Shown here: piece by piece, positions 1-8,347 of the stretch | Layout of the letters: each line of letters starts with the position of its first letter | How positions within the stretch are numbered: position 1 is the stretch's first letter | From: Bacteroidales bacterium | GTDB lineage: Bacteria > Bacteroidota > Bacteroidia > Bacteroidales > UBA932 | Direction: 5' to 3' | DNA: 57,713 nucleotides | Assembly (NCBI GenBank): GCA_017428035.1 | Contig: JAFRRR010000105.1 | Span: 1 to 57,713 of the forward strand | Program-made: the position numbers and the translations under genes | Notes under the pieces: generated by a model | What the model was told of the DNA's origin: nothing | What the model saw: only the letters and a program-made list of their open reading frames with translations | Databases searched by the model: none

Positions 1-1011
1 CTCCCAGCGCTCGCGGGCGTACTGCTGCATATCGCTCACTTCGTCCATCTCGTCTATGATCTCCAGGCCGAAGATGGTCTCTATAATGTCTTCCAGAGTG
101 ATTATGCCGGTAAAGCAGCCGTATTCGTCTATGATGAGGCCTATCTGCTCTTTGTTCTGGAGCAGCTGCTCCCAGATGTCGCTGATGGCTATCTCTTCGT
201 TGAAGAGCGTGATGTCGCGCTTGATGTCGCCCAGACGCACCTTGAAGCGGTCGTCGGCCAGCATCTCCAGCGCTTCGCTGCGAAGGATGTAGCCGGTGAT
301 GTATTCGGGGCTGTCGGCGTATACCGGGATGCGGGAGTGATGGTTGTACGCCGGGTTCTTGTAGAACTGCGCCAAGGTCATCTTTTCCGGGGCGATGGCA
401 GCCACCACGCGGGGCGTCATCACGTCACAAGCCTTGATGTTGTCCAGTTTTATGATGTTCTGGATAATCTTGTTCTCACTCTTTTCCAACGCGCCCTCTT
501 CCTCGCCCATATTGGCCATTGCCGACACCTCTTCGCGGCTTACGGTCTGTTCGTCGTCGTTGTCTCCCACGATGCGGGTTATCCACTCGGCTACGATCAC
601 CAGCGGGTAAGTTATCACTATCAGGATTTTGATGAACCAGGCGGTGACGCCGGTCAATTTGCGCCAGTATGTCGCCCCGATGTTTTTGGGGATGATTTCT
701 GAGCAGATAAGTATCACCACCGTCATTATCGCAGACACAATGCCCACGGAGGTGCTGCCGAACAGTTTGGCTGCCTGACCGCCGATGATGGCAGCGCCCA
801 TGGTGTTGGCAATTGTGTTCAACACCAGAATGGAGGCCAGAGGCCGGTCAATGTCGGTCTTGTACTTCTTGAGAAGGGCGGCACTCTTGCTGCCTTCTTC
901 CTCTCTCATAGTAAGATATGAGATGGGCGTGGACATCAGCGTGGCCTCCAGCACAGAGCACAGGAACGAAACCAGGACTGTCGCAATTATTGTAAAGATA
1001 AAGAGGGTCAT
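1..1011 (-). CDS. CNNM/CorC (UPF0053) family membrane protein with CBS domains, C-terminus cut by window edge
   Basis: The frame starts at an ATG at 1011 and runs off the left edge, so 337 N-terminal residues are visible. The first ~140 residues are several hydrophobic helices of the DUF21 type. They are followed by a CBS-domain pair from about residue 200, ending in the typical DEYGCFTGIITLEDI stretch. The family ('hemolysin-like', CNNM/CorC) is linked to Mg2+/divalent cation transport in the inner membrane; substrate is not evident here. The C-terminal CorC_HlyC domain would lie beyond the edge. It begins 15 nt after the cysS stop on the same strand, so it is probably co-transcribed with cysS. 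Confidence 0.85.
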   Translation of the reverse strand, partial: MTLFIFTIIATVLVSFLCSVLEATLMSTPISYLTMREEEGSKSAALLKKYKTDIDRPLASILVLNTIANTMGAAIIGGQAAKLFGSTSVGIVSAIMTVVILICSEIIPKNIGATYWRKLTGVTAWFIKILIVITYPLVIVAEWITRIVGDNDDEQTVSREEVSAMANMGEEEGALEKSENKIIQNIIKLDNIKACDVMTPRVVAAIAPEKMTLAQFYKNPAYNHHSRIPVYADSPEYITGYILRSEALEMLADDRFKVRLGDIKRDITLFNEEIAISDIWEQLLQNKEQIGLIIDEYGCFTGIITLEDIIETIFGLEIIDEMDEVSDMQQYARERWE

Positions 1012-1026
1012 AAAGGTAATTCCGGC

Positions 1027-2499
1027 TTATTCAAGACTCCATTCGCTACCCTCTTTGGTATCCTTGATGCGGATGCCAAGCTTGCCCAGTGCGTCGCGCA
1101 GCGCATCGCAGGTGGCCCAGTCCTTTGCCGCACGGGCCTTCTGCCTTTCGGCCAGGATTATATCCATAAGGCCGCCGATGGTGTCTGCGCCAACGCCTTC
1201 GCTCTGCTCGTCTTCCAGGCCAAGGATGCCTGAAAGAACATCCTTGAAAATCTTCTTGAGAATAACCAGGCCGGCAGGACTGACCTGAATGGATTTATCC
1301 TTTGCACGGTTCACGATGTTCACCGCTTCGAAGATGTGTGACAGCGCAACGGGAGTGTTGAGGTCGTCGCAGAGGGCATCGTAGATATCCTCGTAAATCT
1401 TGGCCTCGCCATTGTCCTTGGCGCCTTGCACGGCCTGAATGCCGTTCACGTCGCGTACAGCCTGGAACAGCTTCTTGAGACCTTTCTCGGCAGCCTGCAG
1501 CGCCTCGTTGCTGAAATCCAGCGTGCTGCGGTAGTGCGCCTGCAGAATGAAGAAGCGTATGGTCATAGGGCTGTAGGCCTTCTGCAGCAGCGGGTGCTTG
1601 CCGGTGAAGAGCTCTTCCAGAGTGATGAAGTTGCCGTATGATTTGCCCATCTTCTTGCCGTCGATGGTGATCATATTGTTGTGCATCCAGTAGTGGACGC
1701 CGCCCTTGCCGCGGGCAGCTGTGTTCTGCGCCAGCTCGCACTCGTGGTGGGGGAACAGCAGGTCCATACCGCCGCCGTGGATGTCAAACTCCTCTCCGAG
1801 ATACTTGGCGCTCATTGCAGAGCACTCCAGGTGCCATCCCGGGAAACCTTCGCTCCAGGGAGAAGGCCAGTGCATAATATGTTCCGGTGCAGCCTTTTTC
1901 CAAAGGGCGAAATCGTAGGGAGAGTGCTTGTCGCTCTGGCCGTCCAGCTCGCGGGTGTTGGAAATCATCTCGTCCAGCTCGCGGCCAGAAAGCACGCCGT
2001 ATTTGTAGTCCTTGTTATACTTTGCTACGTCAAAATAGACGCTACCATTGCTCTCGTAGGCATAGCCGTTTTCCAGAATCTGCTTTACCAGCGCAATCTG
2101 CTCTATGATATGGCCCGAAGCGCGGGGCTCGATGGAAGGCGGGTTTACGCCCAGCTTTTTCATGGCCTCTTCGTAGCGGATGGTGTAGTACTGTACCACC
2201 TCCATCGGCTCCAACTGCTCCAGACGGGCTTTCTTTGCGATTTTGTCCTCACCCTCGTCGGCATCGTTTTCCAGATGGCCTACATCTGTGATGTTCCTTA
2301 CAAAACGCACTTTGTAGCCCAGGTTGCGCATCAGCCTGACCAGCACGTCGTAGGTAATGCCCGGACGGGCGTGACCCAGATGGGCGTCTCCATAAACGGT
2401 GGGGCCGCAGACATAAATACCTACGTGTCCCTCGTGTATGGGTTTGAACAATTCCTTCAGCCTCGAAGACGTGTTGTACAGATAGATGGCTCTTGACAT
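1027..2499 (-). CDS. cysS: Cysteinyl-tRNA synthetase
   Basis: Class I aminoacyl-tRNA synthetase that charges tRNA-Cys in the cytoplasm. The 490-residue length is normal. The HIGH signature appears as HLGHAR at about residue 38, preceded by the zinc-ligand Cys in YVCGPTVYG. Further zinc ligands lie in HLECSAMS and FPHHECE in the middle of the protein, and the KMSKS loop is KMGKSYGN at about residue 280. The C-terminal part carries the DALR-like anticodon helices. A well-formed promoter lies directly upstream (2532-2562), and the CNNM-family gene follows downstream. Confidence 0.97.
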   Translation of the reverse strand: MSRAIYLYNTSSRLKELFKPIHEGHVGIYVCGPTVYGDAHLGHARPGITYDVLVRLMRNLGYKVRFVRNITDVGHLENDADEGEDKIAKKARLEQLEPMEVVQYYTIRYEEAMKKLGVNPPSIEPRASGHIIEQIALVKQILENGYAYESNGSVYFDVAKYNKDYKYGVLSGRELDEMISNTRELDGQSDKHSPYDFALWKKAAPEHIMHWPSPWSEGFPGWHLECSAMSAKYLGEEFDIHGGGMDLLFPHHECELAQNTAARGKGGVHYWMHNNMITIDGKKMGKSYGNFITLEELFTGKHPLLQKAYSPMTIRFFILQAHYRSTLDFSNEALQAAEKGLKKLFQAVRDVNGIQAVQGAKDNGEAKIYEDIYDALCDDLNTPVALSHIFEAVNIVNRAKDKSIQVSPAGLVILKKIFKDVLSGILGLEDEQSEGVGADTIGGLMDIILAERQKARAAKDWATCDALRDALGKLGIRIKDTKEGSEWSLE

Positions 2500-2531
2500 A
2501 AATACGGTCTCTTGCAGTTTATTATAAACCG

Positions 2532-2562
2532 CAAATTTAACTGGTTTTTGTCAAAAGACAAA
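2532..2562 (-). promoter_or_regulatory. Bacteroidetes-type promoter for cysS
   Basis: Read on the minus strand: TTTG (2562-2559), 19 bp, TAAATTTG (2539-2532). This matches the primary-sigma consensus of Bacteroidetes (-33 TTTG, -7 TAnnTTTG). The initiation point would be about 25-30 nt before the cysS ATG. The -7 box is followed by CGG, as in two other promoters of this window. Confidence 0.75.
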
Positions 2563-2570
2563 ATGCCGGA

Positions 2571-2942
2571 CTATCTTGCATAGCCCCCCGGAGCATAGTC
2601 TCTCTCCGGCTGGTCGTTGCAGATTTCCAGGTGCTGCGCGTTGATCTCCGAGAAGTATTTGTCCTCCCCGTCCACCCCGGTAAACTTGGAGTTGCGGATC
2701 CTGCCGTAGATGTGCACCAGGACCCCTTTCCTGATACTGTTGAAGTCAGGTGTGGATTTGCCCTGCCAGAGGGCGATGTTGTGCCAGGTGGTCTCTTCGT
2801 GCAGCCCCCCGCTGCGGTCTCTGAACTGTTCGTTTGTGGCTACCGGAAACCGTGCGCTGCGTGATGTTCCGGTGGTGGTTATTCTCGGGTCCGCCCCGAC
2901 TCTGCCCAAAATCTCAACCCGGTTGATGGTCATTCTTTCCAT
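2571..2942 (-). CDS. ssb: Short single-stranded DNA-binding protein (OB fold)
   Basis: An OB-fold SSB of 123 residues if started at MERMTINRV (2942); an ATG three codons later is also possible. The frame extends upstream but those residues do not resemble the family. Seen motifs: NRVEILGRVGADP at the start and WHNIALWQGK in the middle, both typical of bacterial SSB. The protein ends in ERDYAPGGYAR and lacks the glycine-rich linker and the acidic DDxPF-like tip that housekeeping SSBs use to recruit partner proteins. It may therefore be a secondary SSB. It is downstream of an AT-rich region with iterated AAACG motifs. Confidence 0.85.
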   Translation of the reverse strand: MERMTINRVEILGRVGADPRITTTGTSRSARFPVATNEQFRDRSGGLHEETTWHNIALWQGKSTPDFNSIRKGVLVHIYGRIRNSKFTGVDGEDKYFSEINAQHLEICNDQPERDYAPGGYAR

Positions 2943-3026
2943 AATGATTGTTTTTACTGTATTATTTCTGCGGCTTACGCTCCGGTGCAAAGAAAGTGGC
3001 CGGACGTGCCGCGGACCAATAATAAA

Positions 3027-3080
3027 AACGCATATAAACGCATATAAACGTTTTAAAACGGATGTGCGTTTTCAAAAACG
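3027..3080. repeat. Short iterated AAACG motifs upstream of ssb
   Basis: Two perfect tandem copies of CATATAAACG (3031-3040, 3041-3050) run into the palindrome CGTTTTAAAACG (3049-3060) and then CGTTTTCAAAAACG (about 3067-3080). The array lies between ssb (minus) and the Zn-ribbon gene (plus). It looks like a protein-binding region; no function is shown. Confidence 0.5.
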
Positions 3081-3106
3081 GAAACAGTGAACCAGATAAT
3101 CGGGAA

Positions 3107-3142
3107 TTTGCATTTACACCAGCTTCACGGTGGTTAAATTTG
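3107..3142 (+). promoter_or_regulatory. Possible promoter for the Zn-ribbon gene
   Basis: TTTG at 3107-3110 and TAAATTTG at 3135-3142 are separated by 24 bp, slightly longer than the usual 19-21. The -7 box is good. The ATG at 3154 or 3160 follows closely, giving a very short leader. Confidence 0.45.
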
Positions 3143-3153
3143 CACCAAAAACA

Positions 3154-3507
3154 ATGTGTATGGAGAGATTTTGCAGGGAATGTGGTGCGCCGCTGACCGG
3201 CCGGAAGGACAAGCAGTTCTGCAACGATGACTGCCGCACGGCCTGGCACAACCGCAAATACTACAACCGGCTGCGAGAGATGGCAGAAGTCAACAGGATA
3301 CTGAGGCGAAACCACACTTTACTGGAGAGTGTCCATTCCCTTGGGCTCAAGTCCATCAGCCTTTCAGACAGCCGCCTGGCCGGTTATGACGTTCACTTTT
3401 TTACCTCGATAGAAAAGCCTCTGATAGGGCCTGTAGTCTATCATCTTTACGAATACAGCTACCGTATCCGGGGCAACAAAATATGCCGCCTCGCAAAAAA
3501 TGAGTAA
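3154..3507 (+). CDS. Small Zn-ribbon protein of unknown function
   Basis: About 117 residues from the ATG at 3154 (MCMERFCRECG; ATG at 3160 is the alternative). The N-terminus has a treble-clef/zinc-ribbon pattern: FCRECGAPL followed by QFCNDDCRTAWHN, that is CxxC then CxxxC, like DUF2116-type zinc ribbons. The C-terminal half has no recognisable motif. The start encoded further upstream at 3130 overlaps the -7 promoter box and is unlikely. The M3 peptidase gene follows after 9 nt on the same strand, so the two probably share a transcript. Function unknown. Confidence 0.7.
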   Translation: MCMERFCRECGAPLTGRKDKQFCNDDCRTAWHNRKYYNRLREMAEVNRILRRNHTLLESVHSLGLKSISLSDSRLAGYDVHFFTSIEKPLIGPVVYHLYEYSYRIRGNKICRLAKNE

Positions 3508-3516
3508 TTTAGCGAT

Positions 3517-5547
3517 ATGAATCCACTGCTTACACCTTCTGCGCTCCAGTTCGGAGCCCCCGCGTTTGACAAAATTAAGACTGAGCACTACCTCCCGGCC
3601 TTCAAAAAGGCCATAGAGATGGCCCGCTCCGAGGTGGATGCGATATGCGCCAACAGTGACGCCCCGTCGTTTCCAAACACCATAGATGCCCTGGCCCGTG
3701 CCGGCCAGGCCCTGGAAGATGTCTCAAATATCTTCTTCAACCTTAACGAGGCCTGCACTTCTGATCGGATGCAGGAGATAGCAGAAGAGGTATCGCCCGC
3801 GCTTACCGAATACAGTATGTACGTCCGGCTCAACCGCCCCCTTTTCGGCAGGGTCAAGGCGGTATATGAGGCCAGGGAGGCCCTGAACCTGAATCCCGAG
3901 CAGATGCGCCTGCTGGAAGAGACCTACAAGTCGTTCTCCAGAAGCGGCGCCAATCTCCCCGAAAAAGACCGTGCGGAGTATTCCGCAGCGCAGGAAGAGC
4001 TGAGCCTGGCATCGCTGCGTTTTGAAAAGAATGCCCTGGATGCCACCAATGCTTTTGTGCTGGAGATTACCGACGAAAAAGATCTGGAAGGAATGCCCGC
4101 ATTTGTGGTGAAGGCCGCTAAAGAAGAGGCTGCGGCAAGAGGCAGCCAGGGGTGGGTATTTACCCTCCAGGCACCCAGCTACGGTGCCTTTATGAGCTAC
4201 AGCGCCAACCGCGGCCAGCGCGAAAAAGTGTGGCGGGCATATAACACCCGGGCACTTGGCGGTAAAAGCGACAACAGCGGCAACATCCGCCGGATAGTGG
4301 AGCTCCGGGAGCGTATCGCGCGTCTTCTTGGCTACAAGTCATACTCGTATTATGCGCTGGAAGAGCGTATGGCCAAAGACCCCAAGACGGTAAACGCCTT
4401 TCTTGCTGACCTTATGGCCAAGACCCGTCCGTTCGCCGTTAAAGAGATGTCAGAATTGCGGGAATATGCCGCTTCAAAAGGCTTTGAAGGGGATATTATG
4501 CCCTGGGATTTCTCTTACTGGAGCCGCCGGCTCAAAGAGGACCGGTACGCATTTACTTCGGAGCAGCTTAAGCCTTATTTCGAACTGGAAAAGGTAAAGA
4601 AAGCTGTCTTTGGCCTGGCCACTGCGCTATACGGCCTATCCTTTGAGCGAGAAAACAACCTTCCGGTATATCACCCCGATGTCGAGGTATACAAAGTTTG
4701 CGACGGCGGCCGCTTTATGGGGCTGCTGTATATGGATTTTTTCCCGCGTGAGAGCAAGCGCAGCGGTGCCTGGATGACAAATTTCAGAGAGCAGAGCATA
4801 GAAGGCGGGGAGGAAAAGCGCCCCTTCGTGTCACTGGTGACCAACTTTACAAAGCCGACCGCCGACACCCCGTCGCTGCTTACCTTTGGAGAAGTAACCA
4901 CCCTGCTGCACGAGTTTGGGCACTGCCTGCATTCCCTGCTGTCGGAAGGGACATATCCTTCACTTACAGGGACCAACGTGGTGCGCGACTTTGTGGAACT
5001 CCCTTCACAGATTATGGAAAACTGGGCGTTTGAAAAGGAGTTCCTGAATACATTCGCCCGCCATTACCAAACCGGAGAGTTGATACCGGAAGAGTACATA
5101 GACCGGTTGCTGGCCGCCAAAAACTATCAGGCGGGGTACGCTTTTGTGCGGCAGCTGCAGTTCGGCATTCTGGATATGGCCTGGCACAGCGGCGAGCCTC
5201 TGCCGCCTGTGGGTATTGACGAATTTGAAAGGGCCGTCTGTGCCCCCAATACTGTCGTGCCAATCATTGACGGCACTGCGATGTCGCCCTCTTTTACCCA
5301 TATCTTTTCGGGCGGCTACTCGGCAGGTTATTACTCCTACAAGTGGGCCGAGGTGCTCTCTGCAGATGCCTTTGACTATTTCCGCCAGGAGGGCGTGTTC
5401 AACCGCGAGATTGCCGCATCTTTCCGCAAGAACATCCTCAGCCGCGGCGATATGGAAGATGCCGACGTGCTGTACCGCAAATGGCGGGGCCGTGACGCCA
5501 CTGCCAACGCTCTGCTCGAAAGCGAAGGACTGGTAAAAAAGAATTAG
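3517..5547 (+). CDS. M3 family zinc metallopeptidase (oligopeptidase A / peptidyl-dipeptidase Dcp type)
   Basis: A 676-residue thimet-oligopeptidase-family enzyme that degrades short peptides. The zinc motif HEFGH is at about residue 465, with the third ligand Glu expected ~25 residues later in the VELPSQIMENW segment. The C-terminal FSGGYSAGYYSYKWAE region is the substrate-binding tyrosine/glycine loop typical of Dcp and OpdA. There is no signal peptide, so it acts in the cytoplasm. The length matches the family. Its stop codon overlaps the stop of the convergent EnvC-like gene by 3 nt. Confidence 0.93.
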   Translation: MNPLLTPSALQFGAPAFDKIKTEHYLPAFKKAIEMARSEVDAICANSDAPSFPNTIDALARAGQALEDVSNIFFNLNEACTSDRMQEIAEEVSPALTEYSMYVRLNRPLFGRVKAVYEAREALNLNPEQMRLLEETYKSFSRSGANLPEKDRAEYSAAQEELSLASLRFEKNALDATNAFVLEITDEKDLEGMPAFVVKAAKEEAAARGSQGWVFTLQAPSYGAFMSYSANRGQREKVWRAYNTRALGGKSDNSGNIRRIVELRERIARLLGYKSYSYYALEERMAKDPKTVNAFLADLMAKTRPFAVKEMSELREYAASKGFEGDIMPWDFSYWSRRLKEDRYAFTSEQLKPYFELEKVKKAVFGLATALYGLSFERENNLPVYHPDVEVYKVCDGGRFMGLLYMDFFPRESKRSGAWMTNFREQSIEGGEEKRPFVSLVTNFTKPTADTPSLLTFGEVTTLLHEFGHCLHSLLSEGTYPSLTGTNVVRDFVELPSQIMENWAFEKEFLNTFARHYQTGELIPEEYIDRLLAAKNYQAGYAFVRQLQFGILDMAWHSGEPLPPVGIDEFERAVCAPNTVVPIIDGTAMSPSFTHIFSGGYSAGYYSYKWAEVLSADAFDYFRQEGVFNREIAASFRKNILSRGDMEDADVLYRKWRGRDATANALLESEGLVKKN

Positions 5548-6704
5548 TTAAGCCAGGCAGAGGGATTCTGCTTGGCGGACCCTTTCCAGATTTGGAAATG
5601 CAGCTGTGATGTGTCGTCGTCGGCAGCTTCAAGTGTGCCCAGAGTCTGCCCGGCGGCGACTTTCTGACCCGATTTTACAGTAGTCTTGGCCAGCTTGCAA
5701 TAGAAGGTGAAATACTCGCCGTGCTGCACCAGCACGCAATGGTTGTAGCCGGGCATCACCAGAATCTGCTTTACGGTGCCTTCAAACACGCATTTGACTT
5801 CGCTGCCTTTCTTGGCGGTGATGGTTATGCCATTGTTGGCCGGAAGGGTGAGATTCTTGTAGACAGGATGTTTCTGCACCCCGAACTGCTCTGTGACGAC
5901 GCCTTTCACGGGCCAGGGTATCTTGCCTTTGTTCTGCTCGAACTTGCCGGAAACGTTGTAATCGATTTTGTCCTTCTTGGACATCTCCTTGGCCACCGCC
6001 TTCTGGACCTCCTTGTTCAGCCGGTCCATCTCCTTGCGCTTCTTGTCCAGTTCGGCCTTGTATTTTTTCTTGTCCTTGGCCAGGTTGTCCACCATAGCCT
6101 TGGTCTTTTTCTCTTCGCCCAGCAGGGTGGTGTACTCTTTTTCGCGTTCTTTCTTGAGATCGGCGGCCTCGTTGTACATCCCCGTAAGGCTGGATTTTTC
6201 TGCCGCAAGCCTCTCCTTTGCCTCAAGAATCTCCCTGGCGGAGGCATTCATTGTTTCTGCCAGGTTCTTCAGGTATGAGTACCGCCTGTAGCCCTGGCCC
6301 GGATTCTCGCTGGTGAGCAGATACATAAACCAAACCCGGTTGTCGCGGTTTTTGTAGGTGTTGTATACCAGGTTGGAATAGTACTTCTCCAGCGTGTCAA
6401 TCTCTGCCTGGAGGGCGCCTATTTCCCTGTCTTTATGGTAGATGCTGTCCTGAAGGTCTTTTATGGCGCGGTCCGACTCGTCTACCAGACGCTTGCGGCT
6501 GGCGCTTTTTTTCTGCAGCAGCAGAAGCTGGTTGTAAGACTCTTTGTGTTTTGAAGATGCCGCCTTGAGTTCCTTGTCTATAAACTGGATTTCCTCTTTC
6601 AGGCGGGCAATAGTGGCTTTTTTGTTGGACGAATTCTGCGCGGCAAGAGGCAGGGCGCATAGCAGCGCCGCAGCAACAACCGCTATTTTACAGAATCGTC
6701 TCAT
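5544..6704 (-). CDS. EnvC-like murein hydrolase activator with degenerate LytM domain
   Basis: 386 residues: a signal peptide, a long coiled coil (about 25-235, rich in K/E/D with heptads) and a C-terminal LytM/M23-fold domain (about 265-386). The expected HxxxD zinc motif is replaced by NGITI and the HxH motif reads QLHFQIW, so the zinc site is incomplete. This is how EnvC and related proteins look: they activate amidases rather than cut peptidoglycan. Probably periplasmic and involved in daughter-cell separation. It overlaps the upstream TPR gene by 4 nt (ATGA), so translation is likely coupled. Confidence 0.88.
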   Translation of the reverse strand: MRRFCKIAVVAAALLCALPLAAQNSSNKKATIARLKEEIQFIDKELKAASSKHKESYNQLLLLQKKSASRKRLVDESDRAIKDLQDSIYHKDREIGALQAEIDTLEKYYSNLVYNTYKNRDNRVWFMYLLTSENPGQGYRRYSYLKNLAETMNASAREILEAKERLAAEKSSLTGMYNEAADLKKEREKEYTTLLGEEKKTKAMVDNLAKDKKKYKAELDKKRKEMDRLNKEVQKAVAKEMSKKDKIDYNVSGKFEQNKGKIPWPVKGVVTEQFGVQKHPVYKNLTLPANNGITITAKKGSEVKCVFEGTVKQILVMPGYNHCVLVQHGEYFTFYCKLAKTTVKSGQKVAAGQTLGTLEAADDDTSQLHFQIWKGSAKQNPSAWLN

Positions 6705-8341
6705 TCTCCAAGACGGTCGGCCTGAGCCGAATAAATGGCTGCCAGATCATTCTCTCCCAGCGCCTTGAGCACAATTGCGTAGTGGCGCAGCATCACGCCG
6801 CTCTCTTTGCCGCCGTGTATCATTGCGTGCTTGAAGTGGGCCTTGGCCTCCAGGTCCTGTCCCATAAGGTGCAGAATCCAGGCGTAAGTGTCCAGATAGG
6901 TGGCGTTGTCGGGCTCCTTCTCTATGGTGATGCGGCTCATATCAAAAGCCTTGCGCAGGTCTTTGGGCACCTTTTTCACAGGCTCGCTGTAGCGCTCGCT
7001 GATGTAATATGCATAGTTGTTCAGAACCGGAGCATAGGAACTGTTTATTTTCAGGGCTTTGTCGTAGTAGCTGAAAGCGGTTTTCTGGTCCCCCTTAACG
7101 TGATACAGATCCCCCAGCGCACTCAAGAAATTCAACTGGATATCACTTCCCTTGGGGGCTTTTTCCAGCGCCAGTTTATAATCTTCAATCGCGCTGTCCA
7201 GCTCGCCTATCTGCCAGAAACTCATAGCGCGCAGCTGCAGCAGGTCAATGTTGCCGGGGAAGCGCTGCAGGGCCACGGTGGCGCTGGAAGTCACGGCGTG
7301 AAAATCGCTGCTGTAGTATTGCATCAGCGGATAGGTGAAATTCAGGTTGAAACTCTCGGGATAGTTGTCGGCATTGCGCTTGGCCATTGCGATGGCGTCA
7401 TCTACCTGACCTTTCTGGTACAGATAGGTGCTGGTGATGGAGCATACCGACGAATCGGCCGGGGCCGAGGCATACAGGGCCATCATCATAGTGTCCACCT
7501 GAGGGGCAAAAGTGGCCACAAACTGTTGCTGCTGAAGCACATCGGCCATATATTCCACCTTGGGCTGCGGCATAATGTCGGGATTTGCCAGGAAAGGGGT
7601 GATGTTTTCGAAATATAGGTCATATTGCCCCAAAGCCCTGTGGATGTGGGCTTTACCATAGAGAGCCTCGGTGTCGTACGGGTTGGACTCCAGCGCTTCG
7701 TTGTAATAGCGCAAGGCCTCTTCGTTGTTGAACTGCACCGCATTGAACTGCGCCAGCCAGCAGGCGGCCCGGGGAGAGCCGGTCTTTTCATAAAAGGCCT
7801 TCATATAATCACCTGCTTCCTGATGCTTGCCCTGAGCCAGGAAGATGTCGGTACGGATGCTGGCCAGAAGGTCAGACGGGCCGCGGTCGTTCTCTACCTT
7901 GTTCAGAGCCTCCATAGCCTTGTCGTATTGTTTGCTGGCTATGTAAACCTCTATCAGATCGGAATATAGCGCGGTTTTCTTTGGGTGCTCGGCCAGCAGC
8001 TGTTCCAGAATCTCGGCCGCCTCTTCGCTTTTGCCCTGCCGCATATAGTTGTGGGCCAGGGCGTAGTTGTACCAGTAGTTGTCGCCGTCCAGCTCCACCG
8101 CCTTTTCCAGCATTTGAGCCGCCGCGGTGCTGTCGCGGAGCATAGTGTGAAGATAGTAATAAGCGGCGTCATTGTCGGGCTCCTGGGCAATCACTTTTCT
8201 CATCTGGTTGTATGCAGCCCTGACATCGTTGCGGTAGTACAGGCGGATAGCCTCCAGAAAGTCGGTGGACTGTGCGTGGGCCATCATCGAAGATGTCCCC
8301 AGCACAATCAGCAGGCATATGATGTATTTAATTCTTTTCAT
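6701..8341 (-). CDS. Exported tetratricopeptide-repeat protein
   Basis: 546 residues. An N-terminal signal peptide (KRIKYIICLLIVLGTSSMMAHAQ) is followed by about 12-14 TPR units filling the rest, for example PDNDAAYYYLHTML and SYAPVLNNYAYYISER. In Bacteroidetes such a TPR protein commonly precedes the EnvC-like gene, often with a DUF4292 lipoprotein gene between them. Here that gene is absent and the two frames overlap by 4 nt. A scaffold role in envelope biogenesis is an inference. It begins 6 nt after the stop of the beta-lactamase-fold gene. Confidence 0.85.
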   Translation of the reverse strand: MKRIKYIICLLIVLGTSSMMAHAQSTDFLEAIRLYYRNDVRAAYNQMRKVIAQEPDNDAAYYYLHTMLRDSTAAAQMLEKAVELDGDNYWYNYALAHNYMRQGKSEEAAEILEQLLAEHPKKTALYSDLIEVYIASKQYDKAMEALNKVENDRGPSDLLASIRTDIFLAQGKHQEAGDYMKAFYEKTGSPRAACWLAQFNAVQFNNEEALRYYNEALESNPYDTEALYGKAHIHRALGQYDLYFENITPFLANPDIMPQPKVEYMADVLQQQQFVATFAPQVDTMMMALYASAPADSSVCSITSTYLYQKGQVDDAIAMAKRNADNYPESFNLNFTYPLMQYYSSDFHAVTSSATVALQRFPGNIDLLQLRAMSFWQIGELDSAIEDYKLALEKAPKGSDIQLNFLSALGDLYHVKGDQKTAFSYYDKALKINSSYAPVLNNYAYYISERYSEPVKKVPKDLRKAFDMSRITIEKEPDNATYLDTYAWILHLMGQDLEAKAHFKHAMIHGGKESGVMLRHYAIVLKALGENDLAAIYSAQADRLGE

Positions 8342-8347
8342 TGATCT

